NCBI GenBank assembly: GCA_026120185.1
Contig: JANUWF010002432.1
Location: forward strand, 62,001-126,000
Direction: 5' to 3'
Source: Voacanga thouarsii
Lineage: Eukaryota > Streptophyta > Magnoliopsida > Gentianales > Apocynaceae
DNA length: 64,000 nt
The notes below the pieces were generated by a model. The model did no database searches, had not been told where the DNA came from, and worked only from the letters and a program-made list of their open reading frames with translations. Each line of letters begins with the position of its first letter. Within the stretch, counting starts at the first letter, position 1. Made by a program: the position numbers and the translations under genes. Of this stretch, positions 20,918 to 33,143 are shown one piece after another.

Positions 20918-22785
20918 TGTTAGGATGTATGCCCTCTTAGACTAGGTTTCTGATATAATCTTAATTTGTATTAATAATTTTTTTATTCATAGAAATTATT
21001 TTTTAATATTTCCATTACTTTTTGTGCATATTTTCATTGGAAAAGACCCGTTGTGTTTAAGTAAATTGTTCATGTGAATGTAGGTCTTTCACAGTAAAGT
21101 ATGGACCATGGGTTACTTGACACATAAAGTATTGTTCTTAATCGAATAATAAGAATGAGAATCTCATTATGGTAAGGTAATTGTATTATGAATTCTAAAC
21201 ATGGAATGTCTTACCTTTAGCTAGTGAGTAGTCCTCTCACTTCGTAACAAAAGTGTATTTCAAATACGCAAAACTGGACCTGTAGTAGTGGTTTCTAAAA
21301 GTATTATATGATAGAAACCTAGACTAGTACTACTACAACGTGGACTTATACTTTACAGCTTGAGTTTGAGTTTGTGGTCTGACTAAGATAGTTAAGGTTC
21401 TACTGTACGACCAATATACCTGTATGTTGGGTATATGTGACTAGTTAGTTAAGATAGGCTTGTACAAGATAGCTTATGTGTTATATTGTCCCTTATGACT
21501 GTTCAAATGATCTAAATATCTAGGGTCTTGTGGAACATGATTTGGATGTTTTCTTTAAGGTGGCTTTTTTGAAAAACAAAAATATTCCAAAAAGTCATGG
21601 ATCATTGGATTAGAAGTCTAAGGATGGTAGATGTCTTTTAGAGAGGTGTTAGTACACTTCTTCCTCTCTAAATGAACGGTGATATGCAAAAGGGTATTTT
21701 AGTCATTACACTTATAGCATGGAGACATTACTAATGCAACATTGTCCTTGGATATTTTCCTACAGTGATACTCAAAAATATTTAAAACACAAAATATAGC
21801 TATTTATATTGCAAGGGTAATTTGATCATTTTAGTAGCTAAAGCGTTATGTCTTTTTAGCCTTTAGAATATCCCATAAGTTCTAATTATTTTTGGGTTAA
21901 GGAAATGGTCACGGTTAAAGAGGATTTTGTTTTATTCAGAAAGTCTAATTTATTATTAGACTGGAATAAAATAAATAAAAGGATGAGAGGAATTAAATTT
22001 ATTGTTTGGTTTAATTAATTAATTAATTATTCAGGGCTTGAGCCCAGATTGAATAATGGAAAAAAATTAACCTGGGCTTCAGCCAGGTAAAAGGCTTGAA
22101 TAATTATCTTGGTCTATTTGGGCTCATTAATTATTTATTGCATTATATAAGCCTAGAAAATAAATAATTAAAGCTTATTTTTTATGGGCACAGGGAGTCA
22201 AAGAATAAATAATAATATTTTTGTCCAAATTGCTTGGATTAGGGTTAATTTTTTTTACTCACAAAACTAAAAAGTTTAGGGGAAGCTAAACGTCTTCTAT
22301 GAAGGACAATCTTGATAACATTCAGGTGTTTTGAAATACTAGAACCCTGGTGGTCTTTGTTATCAGTGAAGCCGTGTATATCATTAGATATGCAACTGTG
22401 AACGAAAAAAAAAAACTGGTGCTATTCTCTCTAATTCTCCTTCTTTCTCCTTGATACTACTAATTGATAGCAGAGTGCCAAGAGAAAAAGAGGCTATTTT
22501 TCTTGTCTAAATTATTTTCACCAACAGTATTTAGGTAGAGGAATATTCCAGGAATTGAAAAGCTCGTGTGTTCATGCCAAGAAGAGGTAAACAGGTAGCG
22601 GTCTTTGATCCAGAAGTTTCAACAAGTAGAGGAGAAGACGTTCCTATTTTCTAGTCATCTTCCTCAGCACCAAAGAGAATTGTAAAGTGCAGAGGTAAAA
22701 TAAAATAAATCCTTCACTGTGTTTTTCGTGCATTTTTGTTTTTCCAGTATGCATGCTTTGCATCTTTAAACTTCAAATACAATGC
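20918..22785 (+). repeat. CopA 3' LTR
   Basis: It starts TGTTAGGATGTATGCCCTC right after a polypurine tract (AAGTGGGAGAT, 20907-20917). It aligns in blocks with the CopB LTR (for example around ACTTCGTAACAAAAGTGT). The 3' border is estimated from the shared TTTTTCGTGCATTTTTG block and could be off by some tens of bases. Confidence 0.75.
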
Positions 22786-23383
22786 TGGAGCAACCTATAA
22801 AGTAAAGCTATATTGCAACAACCCACACCCAACACAAATCAAAAATAAAAAAAGAGCATAAAGGTTAAGATTAGACAGAGACAACCTAAGCAATAACCCT
22901 GAGTTAAACACCACTCCGCTGACAATTCAGCGTAATAAACCAAAGTGTGGTCTGATAGTAGATGCTTATATCGAACAACATATAATCTCAAAAGAAAAGA
23001 ACAAATCCACAATCAGAATAAATATATAAGGTGAAACTATAGGATGAGGTCCCTTCCCGGTAGCTCTAATCAAAAGGTCAAGTAGATAACACAATTAAAG
23101 GATAATCAGGGATTTCGCAAACTGTCTTCAAAATGCGAACTATATGTCGAACAGTGTCTAATCACCAAATGTCTTCAATAGTATGACCTTATTGGCCACT
23201 AATGGAGTTAAACAAAAGAGTGGCTGGATTCCAACAACAAAACACAGAGCAATCTCAGGAATTTTATGTAGATCGACATCGTGCATGAGGAGGCAACACC
23301 GAGATGAGGACTCGATTGAGAGCAACTTCTCTCTAACTTTCTCACTCATACACAGTTCCTACAATTGGGGGGGGCAGACTGCT
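22786..23383. other. Unassigned sequence between CopA and the solo LTR
   Basis: About 600 bp do not match any other part of the window. The longest overlapping ORFs are 63 and 67 codons on opposite strands near 23158-23386 and look like chance. A run of eight G lies at 23367-23374. It may be a fragment of another element or old host DNA; I cannot tell. Confidence 0.4.
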
Positions 23384-24789
23384 TGATGCATAAATTTTGA
23401 GTGTATAAAAATAATTAAATTTAAATCTATCCCTTAGTCAAGTTTTAATTAAAACATTAATCTCAAAATACATATACGAGCAAGTATACTCATTGCAAGC
23501 ATAGTATAGGGAAGTAACAAGTATCGATCCTCGAAGAATCAAGTACAGACTAGTCACTTTTCATTTATTATTCAACTGACCAAATAAAGTGATAAAATAA
23601 TAAAAAATGAAGAAATATATACAACTCAAGGATGTAGGAATATGCAATTTAGATAACTATCCTAGAATATATGATAATGAATCATCTAGCAATTATTTCA
23701 AGTAATCATCATCTTGGCATCATGAAGGAATATAAAGTAAAATTTAATTATTTCCCAAGTCATGAATTCACTTATATAGACTCTATTTCTTTTTCAATTC
23801 ATGGAATCACTATCTTTTGACTAAATTAGCAAATTTTCCAATCAAAGCATATAACCAAAAGATGCATTAAACACAAATCCTCATAAATATGAAATTAGCT
23901 AATGTCCCTATGGTCTAGGCGAAATCAACTAATATTTAATCACTTTAGTTCATTCATCTTAACTTCATTTTTCAACTCCATTAAGATTTGACAAATATAA
24001 AACCAATGTAATGAACTCTTAACATCATTTCCTCAGTTAATTAAAAGAACCCGCATCAATAACCAATGATAACAAGCAATCAAACACCAATGATATTTGA
24101 AAATTCTTCAAATAACTAAATTAACACAAAACCATGAATCCCAAAATAATGTCATAATACAAATAAAATACTGAATACATCATTATTTAAGAATAAGAAA
24201 ACAAAGGTAAAAGAAAGAACTCATTGGCAAGCCTCTTTTTTCTCATTTGCAGACTCTCTTGAACAACTCTTCTTAAATGGTAAATCTCTCCTTTTTTGAC
24301 TGACTGGAAGTTCTGCTCTTGGATTCACTCCTTTTCTCTTATGTTTTCCTTTTTTTAATAGGCTTCTTTGATTCTAAAATTCATTGCTTGAGGAGTTTTG
24401 CCCGAGTAAGATTTGAAAAATATCAAAATCTTTGGAAAATTACCAAATTCATGCACAGAATTTTTGCCTCTCTAGAGCGGACCTGATGCCAGGTCCAGTC
24501 AACCCACTTGGAGCTAGGTGTGTTCTGTTTTCCCGTGGATGTTGCTCTATTTTCCCTGTTGCTCCATATTGGACATAGCGCCTGGTCCATTTACTAGACC
24601 TGGCACCAGGTGTGTTATGGAAATTTTCACTTTTTGCTTAAAATCAACTTAAATCTGTATAAATTTGTCAAAAATACTTTTTACAAGCAAAATGTCAAAT
24701 ATGAAGGAATATGCCTAGTTATTACATCAAAAGTATCTCAATTTAACCTCAAATAACTAGGAAAACAGTGATGATTTCAACCATTATCA
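23384..24789 (-). repeat. Solo LTR of the AT3 subfamily (1406 bp)
   Basis: On the minus strand it runs from a decayed TGATAATGG start (24789) to a TTTATGCATCA end (23384) and matches the AT3 LTR throughout. The flanks CTGCT (23379-23383) and CTGTT (24790-24794) look like a target duplication with one change. No internal region is attached, which indicates LTR-LTR recombination. It sits directly beside the start of a TK LTR. Confidence 0.85.
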
Positions 24790-25039
24790 CTGTTGTGAAA
24801 CCCCAGTTGAAACCAATCTTAGAGTAAGGGAGTTAGGGTGCATATCATATTTTCTTGCGTGCATAAATATATTTTTGTATGATTTTATGTGCTTAGATAT
24901 GTGATTTGTAGTCTAAATGGATTAATTGTGTTTATTGAGTAAGAAGGGTAAAATGGTAATTTTTACTTGAGGTTAAAATAGGAAGATAGCTTGAGGATCA
25001 AATAGGAAAAATATTTGGGAGAGGAAATAAAAACAAGAG

Positions 25040-25103
25040 TTGTTGTGGTTTAGTGGTTAGAGCGTTGAAATTAATTCTTAAGGTCTTGAGTTCAAATTCC
25101 ATC
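25040..25103 (+). other. tRNA-like segment in the TK LTR fragment
   Basis: TGGTTTAGTGG (25046-25056) fits the A-box consensus at every position. AGTTCAAATTCC (25089-25100) is a near B box 43 bases on. This is the same LTR offset as in TK1. Confidence 0.62.
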
Positions 25104-26687
25104 ATTGGAGTTTTAGCATGATTAAATTTTATTTTTGTTTGGGAAGGCTATATTTCAGCCTTGTATGCTTTAGGGAAGAGTAGGGGTGTTGCCGTAGGGG
25201 AGACATGATAGGAATGTCCTAATCCTACCCTTGTGCCCTACAAAAATTTCTAAGGAAGTTCATACCCTTCTTGATCCTTAGCTTTTCTTACTTCTCAATT
25301 CATTAAGTTGTTCAATTCAGCTAAGCTAATTCTATTTCAGAAAATTCCAGCAAAGTACTGAGGCTTTGAAGGTTCGAAAATGTCTAAGTGTGAGGCATCT
25401 TGTTGGCCGAAAATGGGGAGGAGTTGTGGAAGGTTCCCAAGAGAATTAATCTCCATGGTTGAACCTTCAAACTCCAACCTATGTGTATTCATCTTGTTCA
25501 TGTAGTAACCTGGAATTTTTCTAGCTTCTTGTTCAGTCCAAGTGTCAAAAATTTCAACCATATTTTCCTCCCAAATACGGCCAGAAAAATGGCCATTTCA
25601 CTTAGCTTGAGGACTGAACATTCCAGCCAAACCGAGCGGCTTAAAAAAGCTATGCAATCTGGACAATTTTTGCAGCATTGGTGAGCCAAAACCAAGTTGT
25701 TTCTTCCAATTTTTCCCCCAGCAACTTAATCTTGTTTTTCCTCCATAAAGAAGGCTGGAAACTAGACTTGAAGGACCTCTGAATATCCCTTCAAATCTTC
25801 TGTAAACGGATTGGAAAATGGCAGCAAAATCTTCCCAAAAATTTCTAGCAAACTTGCGAAAATCTGTTCAGGATTTTCCAGCATTGCTTCTTCTTCAGCC
25901 TTGTCCGAAACTTCCACCATTTTTCTATACAAACTCCCCTTGAAAAGCCATGAACTGAGCTTCATCATCTTCCGTAGCATTCTGCTCAAAAACCAGTCCC
26001 ATGGCTACTCCTAAAATCTCTCTATCAATCACTCCAATCAAATCATTGATTGAAGTCAATAATTCCAGCAAAATAATTTAGCAAGCTACCATAGAATCAT
26101 CCCTCAAACAACCAGAAAATCCCTTCACCATTGCATATCATCTTTCAACCACCCTTAAGCTCTTTCGAACAGCTTTCATCCCAGCAAAAACCTTAACCAA
26201 TCAGTCGGCCATTGAAGCTTCCAAAAGCTCTCCACTATTAAAGATTTACTTACCATATTTGTTTCTAAAATTGATTTCCTAAATTATTCTCTTTGAATTT
26301 CAAACAACCAACTTTCCTTTTCCTCTCAAATTTGAAAATCCAATTACCAAAACCCTCCCAAACTAGTCGGCCATTCTCTCCAACAGAATTTCGGCCAGAT
26401 CTCTCTCTATTCTCTCCATTTTATTCAAACCTTCAAGAACACCAAGAACACCTACTACCATTCTCACGCCTATGACCATACAAAACCACTTCAATCTCCA
26501 CCAAAAACTCCAGATTTTACCTACTCAACCTCATGAACCCATTCATGGAATTTTTAACATCAAACTCAGAAATCCAAGTCTCACTTTTTAGATAAAAAAC
26601 TAGAATTTTTTTGAAGGCTCAAGAACACCTTCAAGGTAAGCATGATCAATCATCTCCATCTTCACTTATCTTCAACTATTAATGAAT

Positions 26688-26690
<3 letters not shown>

Positions 26691-26734
<44 letters not shown>

Positions 26735-26745
26735 CACACACACAT
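26691..26745 (+). repeat. TA/CA microsatellite
   Basis: A (TA)n run is followed by a (CA)n run at the LTR site that holds CT repeats in sister copies. Confidence 0.88.
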
Positions 26746-27044
26746 ACTAATGAACCCTCCTTTCTTTGTCTCTCTCTCTTGGCTGAATGGTTACCATGTC
26801 CATATTTTCTCCTTCTTTCTTGGACAGATCAAGTCTCCTAAGATTACCAAAAACTACTCCAAGGTAGTCATCAATCAAGTAAGCCTCTTCAACCTTCTCT
26901 TTAAATTCTAGATTCATGTCTCTAGGATGATATTTGAAGGAGATGGATCATGTTTAGTGTTTGAGCATGTGTTGTTGTGATGGAGTTGAGATTGAAGCAT
27001 GAATAAATGTGTGTATATGATGGAGCTGAGATTGATGCATGAGT

Positions 27045-29963
27045 TGTGAAACCCCAGTCAAAACCAACCTTAGAGTAAGGGGGTTGAGATGCATATCATA
27101 TTTTATTTCATATTTAAATATATTTTTATATGGTTTTATGTGCATTGAATTTGTGTTTTATAGTCTAGAGGGCTTCATTTTGATTATTAAGTGGGAAGGG
27201 CAAAATGGTAATTTTTGCGTGAGGTGGAAAAAGGGAGATAACTTGAGGATTGAATAGGAAAATATTTTTAGAGGGAAAAATATGAGCAAGAGTTGTTGTG
27301 GTTTAGTGGTTAAAGCCTTAGAATTAATTCTTGAGGTCTTGGGTTCAAATTCCATCATAGGAGCTTAAGCTTGGTTAAATTTTCTTTTTGCTTGGGAAGT
27401 ATCATTTTCAGCCTTAGTGGTGTTTGGAGTAGGGTAGAGATGTTGTCCTATGAGAGGCATGATAGAAGTCTTCAAATCCTACTCTTTTGTTCTACACAAA
27501 ATTTCTAAGGGGAAATCATTTCCTCTTGATCCTTAATTTTTTCTATTTCTCAATTTATTAGTTTGTTCAATTTGTTCAAGCCAATTTTATTATAGAAAAA
27601 ATTCCAGCAAAGTGCTGTGGCTTAGAAGATTCAAAATGCCTTAGTAAAAAATATCCTATGGATTGAATCAATAGAAGAGGGAGAAAGATTTCAAGTGAAT
27701 TAAATTCCTTAGTGAACTTCCTAAAAATCCACTCTAGTTAGGTTCATTTCCCTTCATGCATAGAACTGAAATTTTCCAGCTTTGCTTGCCTTCAAAGTGT
27801 CGAAATTCATAACCATTATTCCCTTCTAATTGCTACCAGAAAATGGCCCTTATGTTTAGCCTAGAATCTGGATTTTTCTAGCTATTTTCGGATTGCACAA
27901 AGGCTGTGAGAAACTAGGAAAAATTCTAGGCAAAATCGCAGCTTTTGAAGGTTCAAAACCAAGCTGTTTTCTTCCAGTTTTTGTTCAGGACCTTAGACAT
28001 GTTTTTCCTCCATGAAGAAGGATAGAAACCAGCCTTGAAAGCCCCTGAAATTCCCCTTCAAACTCCCTACAAACCGTCTGGAAAAGGGTAGCCGAAAACT
28101 ACCCAGAAAATTTCAGCAAGTAGCGAATCTGTGCAGTAGTTTTTCCAGTTTTGTTTCCTAATTCTATCCTAGCCGAAAATCCTTTTCTGCACAAACCACC
28201 CTTAAACCTTCAGTAACTGAACTCCATTATCTTCCTCAAGCTTCTGCACGAAAATCCAGTCATGGCTGCCTAAAAGATTTCCAAAAAAATTCTGCAAACA
28301 TAATCTGATTTGGATACCAAAATTCCAGCCACCATGATTTAATAACTTTCCATAAAATATACCTCAAACAACCAGACCTTCCCTTCACCATTACACTGAG
28401 TATTTTCGGCCACCCTTAGCCTCCCCAAACCAGCATTCATCTAGCCTAAACACTGCCCAACAATTCAGTTATGGCAGACTTCCAAAAGCTCTCCAATAAT
28501 CAAAGATCTTCTTGAATATTTAGTTTCCAAAACTGCTTCCCAAAAATATTCTTCAATGATTTCATCAATTAGCCTTTCCTTTTCCCTACAAAACTAGAAA
28601 ATCATCTCCCTAAACCCTACAAAATTTCGGCCAGCCCTAATCCTTACAAAATTTCGGCAGCCTCCAATCCCAAAAGCTCTCTACTCTCTTCAACTTCAAG
28701 AACACAAAGCACACCAAGAACACCTACTCCTTCCTTTCACCTAATACCTCTCAAAATCACTTCAAGCTACCTCTAAAATGTCTAGATTGAATCTACTCAC
28801 TGTCGTGAGTCCATCAACACCCTTCTTAACATCAAACTCCAAAATCCAACTTGCTATTTTGGATAAAAAAACCAGAAATTTTGTGAAGGCTCAAGAACAC
28901 CTTCAAGGTAGGTTTGTTCTAATAGCTTCATCTTATCCAATCTTGATCTCTAATGAATATGTGTATGAATAAACATGCTAATGGTCTCTCTCTCTCGGCC
29001 GAATCTCTCTCCTTCTTGGTCGGATGACTTCTTCACCAATGGTCATGCTTTCTTCATCTTCCTTGAATGGATTTAGGCATCTAGGGGTTAAGATTCATTT
29101 GAAAATCCTTCAAGGTATTCACCAATCAAGTAAGCCTTTTTAACCATTCTTTTAAATTCTAGATTCATGTCTCTAGGATGATGTTGATAGAAGATGAATC
29201 ATAAATAGGGTTGAGTATATATTGTTGTGATGAGTTGAGATTGAAGCATGAATATGTGTATGAATATGTTGAAGTTGGGATCTATGCAGGGATGGGTTAT
29301 CTTGGTTGATTGTCTGATGTTTTGAGTTTTAATTCATGTCTCCATGTTATAGGTAGCATTTGTGATCAAGTATGCTAGAGATTATGTCATCTATGATGAA
29401 TAGGATTTATATTCTTGGGTGATTATTGAAGCCATGATTATATTTATGCTAGTAATGGTTAGATCATGCCTTAGTATGTCTAGATCTATGCTTATATGCA
29501 TGATTTGGATAATTTGATGAATTGAAGGATTGTATATGTTCATGATTGTGGTTAGCCATAGAAATATGATCATGACCTAGTTGTCCCTAAGCTAATTTTA
29601 TTTCTTCAATGAAATATTTAATACTATGTTTTTGGCTAGTAATTTCGAAAAACCCTAGGAGGGGTATCTGGATTATTATATATAATAAGGATATTTTAAT
29701 CAAATAAATAATAGCTTTTTCTAGAAATATATATATATATATATATTATTTAAAATAATGAAATCAATTAAAGCCTTTTATGGAAATAATTATAATTAGT
29801 AAAATATTTATTACTAAAAATTTAATTATTATCTTTTAATCAAAATCCATTAAGAATTTATTTATTATTGTTCAAGTAAGACTCATTAAATTTATTTTCA
29901 ACTAATTTTAGCTATCAATTATTTTCAAACAACTAAATTATTAATGAATCATTATTTTATTAT
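27045..29963 (+). repeat. TK LTR fragment, first 2.9 kb
   Basis: It begins TGTGAAACCCC and follows the TK LTR, including a short CT run at 28984-28996 followed by CGGCCGAA. It stops near 29963 inside the AT-rich block, where Athila LTR sequence takes over. It is the second of two tandem 5'-end fragments in the same orientation. Confidence 0.87.
27292..27357 (+). other. tRNA-like segment in the second TK LTR fragment
   Basis: TGGTTTAGTGG at 27299-27309 is a perfect A box by consensus. GGGTTCAAATTCC at 27341-27353 is a near B box. Confidence 0.62.
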
Positions 29964-30479
29964 AGATATTTTGGTTATTATTTCAAGTTTTTGGGTAAAA
30001 CAAAGTAAAATCGTCGAGAAACAGAGCAGAGGCGGCACCGGCTGTAAGGCTGGAACTGACGCCGGCTGTACATTGGATGCATGGACTTTAAAGCGATGGA
30101 AAAATTGGAAAAATAGAGTAGAATAGAGCCAAACCGGCGCCGGCTACATTCTGGAATATATGCGCGTAATTCGGAGAAAAATCGGCGAATGAATGGAGAA
30201 GCAGAACCAAGGCGGCGCCGGCTCCGAAAGACCAAGGAGGCACCGGCTGTGGTCTGTCCCTGAGGTGGTGCTGTGATCTTTTTACGCATTTTTGGAAATC
30301 TGAGGAGTTTTAGCACCTTCTAACTTCTACTCGGCCAAGAACTTTGTACCTACGAGTCTAGGCACCTCTTAAGCCTATAAATAGATGAAAAGCACAAGGA
30401 AAAATAGGAGAATTCATTGATTATCATAGAAAATCACTCAGTCTAAGGAGGAATTCTTCAACTTCAAGGAGGGTTGCAC
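29964..30479 (+). repeat. Athila LTR fragment (U3 and R portion)
   Basis: It matches the AT4 LTR from about 110 bp after its start to about 625 bp, including the GGCGCCGGCT motifs (about 30030-30250) and a TATA box at 30376-30383. Both ends are broken: the left joins a TK LTR, and the right joins the end of ORF2 at about 30480. Confidence 0.82.
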
Positions 30480-31210
30480 GACGGCAAGCTACCATGGAGC
30501 AGAATTTGACTGAGTTGAGGCAGCATTCTTCTAGGCCACATGATGGTGTGGGCACCTCTACACTCGCTGATGAGGAGGAGGATGAGAATGATGATGCTGC
30601 GGAGGACCACAGCCGGTGCAATAAGAAGAGGTGGAAGAGAAGAAGAAAGCAATACAGGCTTTGCTTGAAGTTCATAAGGCTTGTTATATAAGGTTATGGT
30701 TTGATTGATTCTTGGAATAGGAGAGCAAGAAGAGTTGGGAATTGTCGGTTTATTTTGGTTACCCTTTTCTTGCTTACTCTCAGTTTTTCTTTGACTTTTG
30801 ATTTTCCTATATCCTTCATTTGGTAAGCCGCATTACAAACCTTTAAGCCTTACATTACAAGCTTAAAAGTCCTACTTGATATTAGTAGAATCATGATATG
30901 TCTCGGATTAGTGGAGAGAGTGTATGAAAAGTAAGCATATGGAATGCATATTCTTTTTGAACTGACTTCTTTCTAATGGTTTGAGAAGATTGTGAAGTAT
31001 TGAGATGGTTCTACTAAGTAATTTATTACTACACAAGTCTTGCATTGGCTGTGAAAGATTTAGTATCATATGTTTTTTGTTCATAAATAAAGAAAGCATT
31101 GAAGATATGGTTTTGGAATTGGTTGAGTGATTTGAGTAAGACCTTATATTTTTCTACTTGTTCTTGATACTTTGCTTAGGGACAAGCAAAAAGCTAAGTG
31201 TGGAGGAATA
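30480..31210 (+). other. End of Athila ORF2 and 3' region with large deletion, ending in a polypurine tract
   Basis: 30481-30620 matches AT4 ORF2 from about 53663, including the acidic tail (LADEEEDENDDAAED at about 30560-30605). Near 30628 it jumps to the part matching 55030 onward, so about 1.3 kb is missing. It ends in TTAGGGACAAG and AAGTGTGGAGGAATA (31176-31210) against the AT4 LTR. An LTR with a polypurine tract on its left and a primer site on its right suggests a tandem or recombined element. Confidence 0.7.
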
Positions 31211-32747
31211 TGATAGGGGCTAAATTAGTTTTACTTTGCTTAGTTATTTGAGACTCTTTTGTAACATATTTTGTGTAATAACTGGTCATATTCGTTCATA
31301 TTTGAGAATTTATCCTTGGAAAGATATTTTGGTTATTATGTTAGGTTTTTTGGTAAAACGAAGCAAAATCGTAGCGAAATAGAGCAAAGGCTACACTGGC
31401 TGTAAGACTGGAACTGGCACCGACTGTACACTAGATGCACGGAATTCAAAGCAATGGAAAAATTGGAGAAACAGAGTAGAACAGAGCTTAACCGGCGCCG
31501 GCTGTAAGGCTGGAGGTGGTGCTGGCTGCATTTTGGAACATATGCGCGTAATTCGGAGAAAAATCGACGAATTAATGGAGAAGCAGAACCAAGGCAGCGC
31601 CGGCTATGAAGGACCAAGGCAGTGCTAGCTGTGGTCTGTCCCTGAGGCGGTGCTGTGATCTTTTTACGAGTTTTTTGAAATCTGAGGAGTTTTAGCATCT
31701 TCCAACTTCTACTCGGCCAAGAACTTTGTACCAACAGGTTTAGGCACCTTTTAAGCCTATAAATCGATGAAAAAAACAAGGGAAAAGGGGAGAATTCATT
31801 GATCATCATAGAAAATCACTCAGTCTAAGGAGGAATTCTTCAAGTTCAAGGAGGGTTGTATAAGAAGGTCTTCAAAGGAGGAAGAATGAGGCTTGTCTAT
31901 GAGTTCTTTCTTTTACTTTGTTTTCTTTTTCTTGAACAATGATATGTTAATTGTTTTATTATAATTTGACATTGTTTTGGATATTCATGATTTTTGGAGT
32001 TATTTGATCTTTTGATTAATTGATTGTTCTTCTTGGTATTTAATTAGTTGGGCATATTCCGAGATGAGTTGGCTGTTTCTATCATTAACTTGCTAGACCA
32101 AAGAGGTTGATGGTGGTTGCAATTGATTGATTTTCTCACTTATTGGTGGTTAACTTGCTAGACCAAAGAGGTTAATTGTTGAGGATTGAGTAATTAAAGG
32201 TTAATTGATGTTTGCCAGACTAAGGATTCATTGATTAATTTCATGCTTTAAATTTGCCAGACCACGGAAATTTAATCAAGGTTTGTGTTTAATACATCTT
32301 TTGGATGAATTAGTTGAGACAGACCATGTGATGCTATTTTATCTAGAAGGTAGTAATTAGTTGAGACAGACCAAGTGATGCTAATTTACCTTAATCCTTC
32401 ATGGTGCCAAGAGAATGATTGGTTATGATAGTGGTTAAGTTCTTTAAGATCATGTTTGTCTGCACAATGGTTTGAGTTGCATACTTCTCTATTCTTGACA
32501 TATACACATTTTTATTTTATTTTCTTTTTTATTTATTTTTCACTTTGTTGAGTCGGTTAAACAATGAAATAGGGGTAATTAATGTTTACTTGTTCCTTGA
32601 GGATCGACACTCATTTGAACCCTATGCTCAATTAATGATGAGTACGCTTGCTCATATGTGTGATTTGGGTCTAACGTTTTAATTTAAACTTGATTATGAA
32701 TGTGCTATGTTTTTGTATGATTTTTATACCCAAATCCGGACGCATCA
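31211..32747 (+). repeat. AT4 5' LTR (1537 bp)
   Basis: It begins TGATAGGGGCTAAATTAG and ends CGGACGCATCA, and is collinear with the AT1 3' LTR. GGCGCC-type motifs lie at about 31390-31640. A TATA box (TATAAATC) lies at 31758-31765. Both internal duplications are kept. Confidence 0.92.
31390..31765 (+). promoter_or_regulatory. AT4 U3 motif array and TATA box
   Basis: It has the same arrangement as AT1: CGGCGCCGGCTGT near 31493 and decayed versions near 31391, 31414, 31517, 31595 and 31622, followed by TATAAATC at 31758-31765. The decayed versions differ from the consensus mostly at CpG positions. Confidence 0.62.
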
Positions 32748-32753
32748 AGTTTT

Positions 32754-32771
32754 TGGTGCCGTTGCCGGGGA
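32754..32771 (+). other. AT4 primer binding site, Asp-tRNA type
   Basis: TGGTGCCGTTGCCGGGGA matches the complement of the plant tRNA-Asp 3' end at 17 of 18 positions. Confidence 0.9.
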
Positions 32772-33143
32772 CCAATAGCATTCTAGCCTAGATTTTGTTG
32801 ATTTATTCATGTAAATATGTAAATATGTTAATATGTAAATATGTAGGTTTGTTCTTTTTGGAAAACGGTGCTATCTTTTGTATTTCGTGTATTCTTGTAT
32901 AACCTTGTAACCTAACCTAACTTAACCAACTAACTTAGACTGAGATTGAATTACTAACTTTGTAAACTTGTATTTGTGTTATTCTAACCAGTAATTATAT
33001 CTCTAACTTGCTTCTTGTTTTCTTAGGTATTACCTTTGGTACAGACCCAAAAATCCAACGACGAGATAGTCAATTTTGACCCTAAAATCGAGAGAACATT
33101 ATCAAAAATTCGCCGAACAATTCAAAGAAATCTGATTGTCGAG
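32772..33143 (+). other. AT4 untranslated leader
   Basis: AT-rich, with a short tandem array based on ATGTAAAT at about 32810-32850. A pyrimidine tract ending in TTAG near 33026 resembles a 3' splice site, but no matching donor can be proven. It runs up to the gag start. Confidence 0.55.

Larger units (their letters stand above)
19403..22785 (+). mobile_element. CopA: 3' half of a Ty1/copia element
   Basis: It contains reverse transcriptase from the fingers onward, RNase H, a polypurine tract and a 3' LTR. Everything upstream (gag, protease, integrase) is missing because AT3 abuts it at 19402. The LTR is of the same family as that of CopB but the two are well diverged by eye. Confidence 0.85.
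24794..27044 (+). repeat. TK LTR fragment, first 2.25 kb
   Basis: It begins TGTGAAACCCC and follows the TK LTR to about position 2250, where a second TK LTR starts. The remaining 2 kb is absent. It contains the tRNA-like segment and a TA/CA microsatellite. Confidence 0.88.

Noticed and set aside
23367..23374. G8 run as a possible quadruplex
   Set aside because: A single run without further G-tracts nearby; it may also be a sequencing artefact.
25040..25103. A functional host tRNA gene
   Set aside because: The A and B boxes are good, but the acceptor and anticodon stems do not pair convincingly, and the segment is part of every TK LTR.
29978..31809. Minus-strand ORFs of 112 and 157 codons across Athila LTRs
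   Set aside because: They follow the GC-rich motif array in the antisense direction. Arg/Ser/Leu-rich translation with no domain suggests chance openness.
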